Part shown: positions 1 through 8,407 of the stretch, one piece after another
Position numbering within the stretch: the first letter of the stretch is position 1
Layout of the letters: each line of letters begins with the position of its first letter
DNA from: Tethya wilhelma
Lineage: Eukaryota; Porifera; Demospongiae; Tethyida; Tethyidae
Length of the DNA stretch: 64,000 bases
NCBI GenBank assembly: GCA_964030475.1
Contig: CAXIPT010000003.1
Location: 9,058,168 to 9,122,167, forward strand
Reading direction: 5' to 3'
The notes under the pieces: model-generated
Database searches by the model: none
What the model saw: the letters and a program-made list of their open reading frames with translations, nothing else
Told to the model about the DNA's origin: nothing
Position numbers and translations under genes: made by a program

Positions 1-507
1 ATATTTGTCTGTGTGAGCACAGGTATGCTCGGCTTATACTATTTCCTAACGGATTACATTTGTGCGCACAGGTACAATGAGGTCCCAGTAGACGATCTTC
101 CAATCTTTTGTGTGCCTGCCGAAAGCAAGTTCTTTGTTCTGGCCATCTTCAGTGTGATGTTGTTCATCCTGGCATTCTCTATTGGATGGGCTACCATACC
201 GTGGGTCATGATGAGTGAACTTTCACCTCTGAGAATCCGAGGGACACTGAGTGGTATAGCGACCACAGTCAACTGGACAACGGCGGCCTTTCTAACGGGT
301 GTGTTCCCAGTCTACCAAGACGTGGCTCAGCACTATGGCAGCTGGTGGACTCTCACTGCTATAACACTCCTTAGCATTCCATTTGTACTCATATGGCTTC
401 CTGAGACCAAGGGGCGGAGCTTGGAACAAATCGAGGAAAGAATGAAAGAAGCAAACAACAAAAGGAAAGAGAAAAATTCTGAGCAAATTGCAGAAACAGC
501 ACTATGA
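1..507 (+). CDS. SLC2-type sugar transporter, C-terminal part (cut by window edge)
   Basis: C-terminal portion of a major-facilitator sugar transporter; the frame is open from base 1, so the rest lies upstream of the window. It covers the last transmembrane segments: a hydrophobic helix, then WATIPWVMMSELSPLRIRG, the usual PW-SE-P-RG signature of GLUT6/GLUT8-like proteins, two further helices and the family end motif PETKGRSLEQIEERM, followed by a short lysine-rich cytosolic tail. The paralogue at 8408-10663 is almost identical over the last 115 codons but differs in the exoplasmic loop before it and in the tail, so the pair is a recent duplication or has undergone gene conversion. Expected role is facilitated hexose transport at the plasma or an endosomal membrane; the substrate cannot be read from sequence. 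Confidence 0.9.
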   Translation: MFVCVSTGMLGLYYFLTDYICAHRYNEVPVDDLPIFCVPAESKFFVLAIFSVMLFILAFSIGWATIPWVMMSELSPLRIRGTLSGIATTVNWTTAAFLTGVFPVYQDVAQHYGSWWTLTAITLLSIPFVLIWLPETKGRSLEQIEERMKEANNKRKEKNSEQIAETAL

Positions 508-883
508 TAAATAATATTGGCTTTTTATTACATTAATATTAAGCTTGTCATGTGTGAAATACAATCATTGCAGGTTTTTTAATATACATAATTTATACAT
601 AATACATGACTACATATTTATTCCGATTGACATAATAGTTGTAGGTCGCTACACAAAGATGACCATCAGGATATTGCAGTAGTCCATTAACTTTAATAAG
701 GATGCTTACTGAGGGTGGCCCGGGTCACAAGAATACACATGTTGGTAACATATCACTCCTAAGTGCACTTAGAAACTCATCAGTGTTTCATATACTGCAT
801 GAAACTACTGAGAAGCAAGAGTCTTGATTTCAGGCTGAATCAGTGACTTAGTGTATTACCACCTGCATCGGCTGTGCAGATAG

Positions 884-965
884 CTAGTCTCGTTCCCTGG
901 TCCTCTCCCTGTGATCATATTACATGCTATAAAATAAGAAGGGAGAGAGTCTGGGAATGAGGCTA
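884..965. repeat. small inverted-repeat element (MITE-like, AGCCTCGTTCCCAGG family)
   Basis: Left end CTAGTCTCGTTCCCTGG and right end CTGGGAATGAGGCTAG are imperfect inverted complements around a short AT-rich centre. The same terminal sequence bounds elements at 4968-5158, 33585-33671 and 44690-44768. Confidence 0.65.
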
Positions 966-1308
966 GTGCATATACTGTACAGCTGAGCTATATAGCTAGG
1001 ACTATATATCCTCAGCTATAAAAGTCTAGCTATCCATCATGAAAAAAATTTCATTTCAAACATGCACTGCATTATTAATTTTTATGTATTCATTTCACCA
1101 ATGTAAACTGTTCGTGTTATTATAATTATTATTGTCAAGGTGCATGCATCTGTATAACATCTATAACCACCCATGCAGGTAAATTAATTTACAAAGACTT
1201 TCCCACTGTGTATATGCATGTTTGAATGCAGGTTTCTATAAAATTAATCATGCCATGTACCCTCAAACCTTGTGTCGCATGCTTTATGTACACACACTCA
1301 AGTATACC

Positions 1309-1315
1309 TATAAAG
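1309..1315 (+). promoter_or_regulatory. possible TATA box, decarboxylase copy 1
   Basis: TATAAAG followed by a GAGGAAGCT-type sequence lies about 235 bases before the start codon. The second copy has TATATAAG followed by AGGAAGCTT 145 bases before its start. Being shared by both copies supports it weakly. Confidence 0.3.
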
Positions 1316-1548
1316 AGAGGAAGCTACTTCAGAACAACTCCACTAATAGCTCAAATTGTCATGTTTACACTCATTGTTTGGAAGCTTAAAGACATCTTGC
1401 AAGGTTCCTAATCTGATTCTTAACACATATATACAACATCTGAGTGATCTTGGTGATCTTCACACTACTGCAATATCACTTCTCTTTCATTGCTCGATTC
1501 TGATTTGTTGGTGATCTTCACACTTCTGCACTGGTGAGCAAGAAAATC

Positions 1549-2793
1549 ATGAGCAGGAGAGATAAACCCAAAGACAAGCATAACTCCTGCCATGTTGGAA
1601 TGTGGTTTCCATCAGAAACTCTGAGAAAATGGGTCAACAGGCAACTAAAAAAGCTAAAGGAGCGGCGAGTTGAAGAGGAATTGCTTCCCTCAGTTAAGGA
1701 GTTCGAGAAGCTGATCGAAACAGACCCAGAAGTCAATATGTTCTTTTATGAGATGTTTCGCAAGCCTGAACCCAGTGCTAAATTGAGAAACTACAAAGAT
1801 ATGCTCCAACTGATAAGTGACATAATGAAAAGAGCTCCCGAGTACAACTCGACAGATTTGGTCGGCATCCCCATCAATGCTGTCTTCAACGACATCATGT
1901 ATACACCATGGGGATTCGCAGCTTTTCTAAACGACAAAGTCAATTTTCAGCTGAAGAATATGCTGAATCAGTGGGGAGTGTTTCTGAAATCCCCCGATTC
2001 CACACACACTCTGCACGATGGAGACGATGGATGGTTTTGTGAAGCAGCTCTGGAAGATATGGGAGGAAATTTCGCTGGAGACTTCATATGCGACCCTTGT
2101 GCACCTCACTATGGCTTTAAATCGTGGGATGATTTCTTCACTCGACGTTTCCGTAAGAACGTCCGTCCAATAGAATCTCCAAACGACAAAAATGTGATCA
2201 CAAATGCATGTGAGTCTGTACCACACTCTCTTCAGAAGAACGTGCAGCTCCAGTCCACCTTCTGGGTTAAGGGACAGACGTATTCTCTGCAGTACATGCT
2301 CGACAATCATGAAAGTGCTAGCGACTTTGTTGGTGGTACAATTTACCGGGCGTACCTCAATGTTACTAGCTATCATCGCTGGCACAGCCCTGTTGATGGA
2401 ACAATTTCACGTACACTGAATGTCAACGGTTCTTACTACTCAGGAATCTTGAATCTTGAAGGTGTATCTGGACCTAAAAAGTTTCAAGGGTACAGCACCC
2501 ATGTTGCAGCTCGAGCTTTAGTCTACATCAAAGCTGATAATCCAGCCATTGGATACATGTGGTTTGTGGCAGTCGGCTTGACTGATGTATCAACCTGCGA
2601 AATTACCGTTTACGAAGGACAGCATGTGACAAAAGGCCAGGAAATCGGAATGTTCCATTTTGGAGGCTCCACCCATTGCTTGATATTTCGTCCTGATGTG
2701 AAACTCGAGTTCTTGGGCCAAATTGAGAATGATGCTGGGCTCGATGCCACCAACATCAACTTGAATACCAGGATTGCGACTGTAATTCAGTGA
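1549..2793 (+). CDS. PsiD-like / phosphatidylserine decarboxylase-fold pyruvoyl enzyme, copy 1
   Basis: Intronless 414-residue protein of the phosphatidylserine decarboxylase superfamily. The N-terminal half carries HYGFKSWDDFFTRRFR, typical of the domain preceding the catalytic part in PsiD-like (fungal L-tryptophan decarboxylase-type) proteins; the catalytic half has SYHRWHSPVDG, with the expected His and Asp, and near the C-terminus HFGGSTH. In this superfamily the GST serine is the self-cleavage site that becomes the pyruvoyl cofactor (about Ser374). No signal peptide or membrane anchor is visible, unlike mitochondrial or ER PSDs, which favours a soluble amino-acid-type decarboxylase; the substrate is unknown. 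I chose the ATG at 1549 because it aligns with the ATG of copy 2; a GTG at 1534 is in frame upstream. Copy 2 lies at 6653-7903. Confidence 0.85.
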   Translation: MSRRDKPKDKHNSCHVGMWFPSETLRKWVNRQLKKLKERRVEEELLPSVKEFEKLIETDPEVNMFFYEMFRKPEPSAKLRNYKDMLQLISDIMKRAPEYNSTDLVGIPINAVFNDIMYTPWGFAAFLNDKVNFQLKNMLNQWGVFLKSPDSTHTLHDGDDGWFCEAALEDMGGNFAGDFICDPCAPHYGFKSWDDFFTRRFRKNVRPIESPNDKNVITNACESVPHSLQKNVQLQSTFWVKGQTYSLQYMLDNHESASDFVGGTIYRAYLNVTSYHRWHSPVDGTISRTLNVNGSYYSGILNLEGVSGPKKFQGYSTHVAARALVYIKADNPAIGYMWFVAVGLTDVSTCEITVYEGQHVTKGQEIGMFHFGGSTHCLIFRPDVKLEFLGQIENDAGLDATNINLNTRIATVIQ

Positions 2794-4342
2794 ACAAAAT
2801 TCTTCTTTAATTCAACTTTTATAATTATTATAATATTATTATGCTGTTTCTGTTATCCATGAAGCATTTGAAAATCATGAACAAGTTGATAGTTATGATC
2901 TATTTGGATTTAAAAAAGATGTCGACACTATGCCGCAAAGAGTTTCTTTATAAACTATAGTGAATAGGTATCACAGGTGAATTATGGTTATGGTTTAAGA
3001 ACTATATTATGTGGTTGTTCTCAGTAGATAATGTTTCTTTAAAGACTCAAGTAGTAATTTCTGGTGTTCCTCAAGGGAGCATTTAGGGCCACTTCTTTTC
3101 ATAGTATAATTAAGTCAGTGATAATTATGCAGCGCATTTTTAAAAACTATAATTATAGTGATGTGTCAGGAAAAAAAAACACTGATCTTGCATGATGGTT
3201 GAAATTTCTGAAATAAAGTATTGGCTATAATCCCTAAACTTAAGTGTATTACCACCTGCATGCATGTTTGAAATGAAAGTTCTTCACAAAGGATGTGAAT
3301 CACTCACTGAAAAGTAAGATGCAATTTTATCTACCAGGCTGGCAGGCTCTCTTAACTAAAGCCTTGGCGCGTGCGTAGCACATGCAGAGGGTTACAGTAG
3401 TTGTTTTGTGTGTGCGGCTGTCTGTTACGGGATAATGTGAGAATGGCAGCTCTATGGTCCAAAAGGAAGGTACTTGCGTTCATGAATCGAAGCTATCTTG
3501 AAAATAGCCGTTTAGTATCTCGCAAAACAGTGTACTTGCTGAGATCCGAGCCTTTTGTGCTTTTTCTGAGCGTTAGGCTCACACCACACCGCGCATATAG
3601 AGCGTAAAATGAGTCACTTCCATATGGCAAAAATGTACGTACAGCTCAGAGCTAGTATCACTCAAAATACTTCCGGTTTTTGATGACGTTGATTGCATCC
3701 GCTCTAGCTCTATATATAATAATGCAGGAAAAAAATGTTAATTGAGCGGGGATTTCAAGTATGAGCCGAGACCTTGTCATTATGACTGTGCTAGCGCTGC
3801 ACGATCAAGGGGGCCGAAACCTTTACATCGTACCATTCATCCTTTATCTGATCAAGAAACTAAGCTACTTAGCATTCAGTACTGTATTGCAAGTGCTACA
3901 AGCATCAACAAATTTCTAAACAGAGGTTATTATAACTAGGCTGACCACAGCTCAGTACATTCTTGAGTGCTACAGGCTAGAATTTGAGGTTGGTTGGATG
4001 ATGAGGTCATGCATTCATGTATGGTTGTGCATCATGCTAGTTGATTGCGCAGAGGCTTATGCACCTTGGTGCCTTCATATAACATGTATTTATGATAACA
4101 GCTAGGGAGAGAACCAGGAAACAAGGCTAGCTATACGCACACCATGCACATTGTTTTAGGTATATTATTCATTGCACCAACTACATGTACAATATGCATG
4201 TTATATATTATTATCAATGTACATGCATCTGTACAACATCTATAGCCACCCTGATAAACTGCCTGATTAATCTAAAGACCCTCTCACTCTATATAAGAGT
4301 GTGTATATATGCATGTTTGAACAAGTCTCTATAAAATTAATT

Positions 4343-4957
4343 GGGGCGAGCCGGAGCGAGCCCCACACTAGTGTAGTCAACGGCGAAATTTTCTATGTAT
4401 TGTATGTTGTATAGTCTGGCGTACGTCCTTTGTTTAAATTTAGGTTATGTTTATGACGATCATTGCCTGTTGAGCTTTACAGCGCATGCGCGTAGGTCCA
4501 CGTGTTTATCGTGATTTTGCACTTCAGAGATCAGAGAAGTTGACCAGTGAGTCAGTCACTGAGAAAGCTGCTGCTTGAGCTGAAAAGAGCAAGTTGGTGC
4601 CCCTTTTAGTTAAAGACTCGAAACTGAGCCATGCAATGACCGGAGAGATCACAGTTAGAGGTGCTGAAGACTACCAAAAGGGAGTATAGCTGAGTGAAGG
4701 AAAGCAGAGAAAAACAACAGGTAGTACTGCTGGCTCCTATACTGGCACATACACCTGTCTGTCAGTTTTTGAGCAACTAGCAATTGGATCATGCTGCTCA
4801 GTCATGCTGTATACACTGATTTTCAAATACACTTTAGACGTATTCAGCTTTCATTTTTATGTGTGTTGTATAGTTCAATTATTGATAAACTTAATTGTTG
4901 GCTATATACTAGCAATGATAACGGCTCGCTCCTTTGATGTTCAACATCGTCACTAGT
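4343..4957. mobile_element. inserted sequence of unknown type upstream of decarboxylase copy 2
   Basis: Relative to the upstream region of copy 1, homology stops at ATAAAATTAATT and resumes at ACCCTCAAACCTTGTG near 5165. The insert begins GGGGCGAGCCGGAGCGAGCC and near its right end contains GGCTCGCTCC, the inverse of part of its left end, suggesting an element with short inverted termini. No coding capacity is evident. Confidence 0.4.
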
Positions 4958-4967
4958 AACGTATACC

Positions 4968-5158
4968 TAGCCTCGTTCCCAGGCCTTCTGCGCTGCGTGC
5001 TGCTAGTATTGATTTATTAAATTGACGGTATTTACCATTTTCGTAAATTTTTTTAGCACGCCTCTGCGTGCTTAAATAAAACCATCTGGTAAGGATCGTC
5101 AACGTAATTAATCAACAATAGTAGCACGCAGAGGGCCTGGGGATCCGGGACGAGGCTA
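4968..5158. mobile_element. MITE-like element with 9-bp target-site duplication
   Basis: Ends TAGCCTCGTTCCCAGG and CCGGGACGAGGCTA are inverted complements with an inner inverted pair (AGCACGC/GCGTGC type). ACGTATACC occurs directly on both sides (4959-4967 and 5159-5167), consistent with a target-site duplication. There is no open frame, so it is presumably non-autonomous. Confidence 0.7.
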
Positions 5159-5312
5159 ACGTATACCCTCAAACCTTGTGTCCCAGGCTTTACATGTATG
5201 CACTCAAGCATACCTTTAAAAAGAGGTACTTAGGAACGTTACAACTACACAAATAGCTCAAATTGTCATGTTTACACTCAGTCTAACTGCTTAAAGAGAC
5301 ATCTTGCAAGGT

Positions 5313-5612
5313 TCCTAATCTGATTATTAACACAATCATGAATGCACAGGTACATTTGAATGTATTGTACATATAAGTGTAAGTTCCTAATCTGATTCTT
5401 GCCTAATGGATATCAATTTCTTCTACAAGCACAGATACATATCTGACAATGTATAAATCCCTGTGCATGCAATGATACAACACTCAGATATGGTTCCTAA
5501 TCTGATTCTTAATGGATCTGTACAACAAATGAAAGTTGTTAATCTGATGATGCTCTAAGCTACATACACAATAAACGTTGTAGTATCCATTAAGAATCAG
5601 ATTAGGAACTTA
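5313..5612. repeat. cluster of TTCCTAATCTGATTCTT repeats
   Basis: The sequence GTTCCTAATCTGATT(C/A)TTA occurs near 5313, 5386 and 5490 in direct orientation and near 5591 in inverted orientation. One copy also lies before decarboxylase copy 1 (about 1404). Confidence 0.6.
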
Positions 5613-6500
5613 CATATGCAAGACAGATGTATCGTGCAAATAAAATACAAGTGTAAGTATGAGCTATACAGAGTAAAAATATTGACACCACGCATGCATG
5701 GCCGTCCAAATTGTAAAGGAACTGTGCCAAAATTGATCAAGACGTGCCTTGTTTCAGTATTTTTTACAGTAGTCACCACTAATAATTATTTTTAACTATT
5801 ACCTATGTATAGCATAACAGCTACTATCTATAGGAATGTGGTTCAAGTTTCACAGGTAGGTAGCGCATTATAGGTGAACACTCTTTGTACCTGATGTAGC
5901 AAGCAGCTCCATGCTCGCCGGCAAAACCTGTAGCTAATTGTGCTGTACATGCATGACAGTAGCTGCATGGCGGCTAGCTAGTGCTACAATAGTCATGCTG
6001 TTAGTACATGGGGCCATGGAGGGCACACAATAACTCCCTCTATATTATATTATACTTACAGCCAGTTGAATAACAATAACTTTTTGTGGTAATTCAAGCT
6101 TCCATGCATGCGTGTTCAAGCACCTAGCTTCTTCTAAGTAACTATACAGCATTCTGGCTGCATGGTAACATAAAAGCGAGGGGTGCAGGATTCTTGGCAC
6201 CTGTTTTAACTTACATGCCACAATCATTAAGGGGATGCAGTCTTCACTTACAGGACATATGCATGCATGCATGTGCAGAGACAATCAACAACACGGCACT
6301 AAGTCTACTGATACCATTCATCTAAGCTTGCACAAGCATATACTCCTAAGCTTCAACAGAGCAGTTGCATAGCAACACATATAGTTTTGCATGTACGTAG
6401 CTATACGGTAAACCACTATAATACATCTACCAGACAACTGTTGTACAATGTCGACATGCCCTTACAGCCTGAATTTGAATGGCTGCATGTATGTGAGGGC

Positions 6501-6508
6501 TATATAAG
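6501..6508 (+). promoter_or_regulatory. possible TATA box, decarboxylase copy 2
   Basis: TATATAAG lies 145 bases before the start codon and is followed by AGGAAGCTT as at copy 1. Confidence 0.35.
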
Positions 6509-6652
6509 AGGAAGCTTAAATCTCCAGCTATAGTGTACAACATCCGAGTGCTCTTGGTGACCTTCACACTACTGCAATATCACTTCCCTCTTATTGCTTG
6601 ATTCCAATTTGTTGGTGATCTTCAATATTCTGCACTGCTGAGAAAGAAAATC

Positions 6653-7903
6653 ATGAGCTGCAGGAAAGATAAACCCAAAAGCAAGCGTAACCCCTACAAT
6701 GTTGGAATGTGGCTTCCATCAGATGAAGAAACTCTGAGAAAATGGGTCAACAGGCAACTAAAAAAGCTAAAGGAGCGGCGAGTTGAAGAGGAATTACTTC
6801 CCTCAGTTAAGGAGTTCGAGAAGCTGATCGAAACAGACCCAGAAGTCAACATGTTCTTTTACGAGATGTTTCGCAAGCCTGAACCCAAGGCTAAATTGAG
6901 AAACTACAAAGATATGCTCCAACTGATAAGTGACATAATGAAAAGAGCTCCCGAGTACAACTCAACAGATTTGGTCGGCTTCCCCATCAATGCTGTCTTC
7001 AACGACACCATGTATACACCATGGGGATTCGCAGCTTTTCTAAATGACAAAGTCAATTTTCAGCTGAAGAATATGCTGAATCAGTGGGGAGTGTTTCTGA
7101 AATCCCTCGATTCCACGCATGTTCTGCACGATGGAGACGATGGGTGGTTTTGTGAAGCAGCCCTGGAAGATATGGGAGGAAATTTCACTGGAGACTTCAT
7201 ATGTGATCCTTGTGCACCTCACTATGGCTTTAAATCATGGGATGATTTCTTCACTCGACGTTTCCGTGAGAACGTCCGTCCAATAGAATCTCCAAATGAC
7301 AAAAACGTGATCACAAATGCATGTGAGTCTGCACCATACTCTCTTCAGAAGAATGTGCAGCTCCAGTCCACCTTCTGGGTTAAGGGACAGGAGTACTCTC
7401 TGCAGTACATGCTCGACAATCATGAAAGTGCTAGCGATTTTGTTGGTGGTACAATTTACCAGGCGTTCCTCAGTGCTACTAGCTATCATCGCTGGCACAG
7501 CCCTGTTGATGGAACAATTTTACGTACGCTGAACGTGGACGGTTCTTACTACTCGGGAATCTTGAATCTTGAAGACGAAGCTGGACCCAACAAGTCTCAA
7601 GGGTACATCACCCACGTTGCAGCTCGAGGTTTAGTCTACATCAAAGCTGATAATCCAGCCATTGGTCACATGTGGTTTGTGGCGGTCGGCATGTCTGAGG
7701 TATCGACCTGCGAAATTACCGTTTATGAAGGACAGCATGTGACGAAAGGCCAGGAAATTGGAATGTTCCATTTTGGAGGCTCCACCCATTGCTTGGTATT
7801 TCGTCCTGATGTGAAACTCGAGTTCTTGGACCAAATTGAGAATGATGCTGGGCTCGATGCCACCAACATCAACTTGAATACCAGGATTGCGACTGTACTG
7901 TAA
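6653..7903 (+). CDS. PsiD-like / phosphatidylserine decarboxylase-fold pyruvoyl enzyme, copy 2
   Basis: Intronless 416-residue tandem paralogue of the 1549-2793 gene and nearly identical along its whole length. It keeps the N-terminal WDDFFTRRFR motif, the SYHRWHSPVDG catalytic segment and HFGGSTH (pyruvoyl serine about Ser377). Differences cluster in the first 25 residues (an added Asp-Glu) and around residues 270-310. A 5-base addition just before the stop (GACTGTACTGTAA against GACTGTAA) shifts the end of the frame, so the protein ends in VL instead of VIQ; this is unlikely to matter for catalysis. Both copies look intact. Role: pyruvoyl-dependent decarboxylation, substrate not predictable from sequence. 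Confidence 0.85.
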   Translation: MSCRKDKPKSKRNPYNVGMWLPSDEETLRKWVNRQLKKLKERRVEEELLPSVKEFEKLIETDPEVNMFFYEMFRKPEPKAKLRNYKDMLQLISDIMKRAPEYNSTDLVGFPINAVFNDTMYTPWGFAAFLNDKVNFQLKNMLNQWGVFLKSLDSTHVLHDGDDGWFCEAALEDMGGNFTGDFICDPCAPHYGFKSWDDFFTRRFRENVRPIESPNDKNVITNACESAPYSLQKNVQLQSTFWVKGQEYSLQYMLDNHESASDFVGGTIYQAFLSATSYHRWHSPVDGTILRTLNVDGSYYSGILNLEDEAGPNKSQGYITHVAARGLVYIKADNPAIGHMWFVAVGMSEVSTCEITVYEGQHVTKGQEIGMFHFGGSTHCLVFRPDVKLEFLDQIENDAGLDATNINLNTRIATVL

Positions 7904-8407
7904 TTCAGTGAACAAATGAACATGCAAAGACTGTTAACTGATATGAGAATGTAGCTAGCTATAGTAGATCTATTAGAACTTTAGTAAGCTATGTTTATGG
8001 TGCTGCCTATCATCTATGTATGTTAGAAGTGCCAATATTGTAATGGCAGATCTAGAATATGAGGTATCAAAAGTATCATAAAGCACCATTACACACTGTG
8101 CATGGATGCTGTAGAGTTATGTGTAGCTATACCACAACAAATTTTGGCAATTTAGTGGACCCAAAGCGAATCCGTCAAGACCCAAACACACTCAATTGTA
8201 TTCATAGACCTAGCACAGTTTGTCATAGTCCAGCGAAAGAGGTGGGGTCTACGTCTAGGACTAGACTAAGTTTGTCACAAGACCCACCACCCACGCAATC
8301 AACGAACGAGCGAGTCAGTCTGCAAGAAAAATGAACAGCCACGAAACTACTAGTGCTAGTACTAGACTAAAAGTATAGGCTAACCAAGAGAGCTCCAGTC
8401 AAGTTGT
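7904..8407. other. intergenic region before the sugar transporter
   Basis: No supported gene. An open frame at 8059-8334 has low-complexity composition and no recognisable domain; it may be upstream or 5'-untranslated sequence of the transporter. Confidence 0.5.

Larger units (their letters stand above)
508..1548. other. intergenic region upstream of decarboxylase copy 1
   Basis: No convincing gene. It holds one small inverted-repeat element (884-965) and, from about 1140 to 1548, sequence that recurs upstream of the second decarboxylase copy (about 4210-4342, 5160-5333 and 6530-6652), so the duplicated unit includes upstream DNA. A short open frame at 1226-1411 lies in this duplicated upstream DNA, has no counterpart frame in the second copy and is not called. 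Confidence 0.6.
2794..6652. other. intergenic region between the two decarboxylase copies
   Basis: No supported gene in 3.9 kb. From about 4210 the sequence resembles the upstream region of copy 1, but it is interrupted by an insertion of about 0.8 kb (4343-5158) and by about 1.2 kb of extra sequence (5334-6530). The phrase AGTGTATTACCACCTGCAT occurs at 3244 and near 850. Open frames at 3401-3607 and 3742-3939 have no family resemblance. Confidence 0.55.

Noticed and set aside
3401..3939. Two short open frames between the decarboxylases
   Set aside because: No domain, no splice context and no conservation with the duplicated unit.
8059..8334. 91-codon frame upstream of the sugar transporter
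   Set aside because: Composition resembles untranslated sequence; no family or signal recognised.
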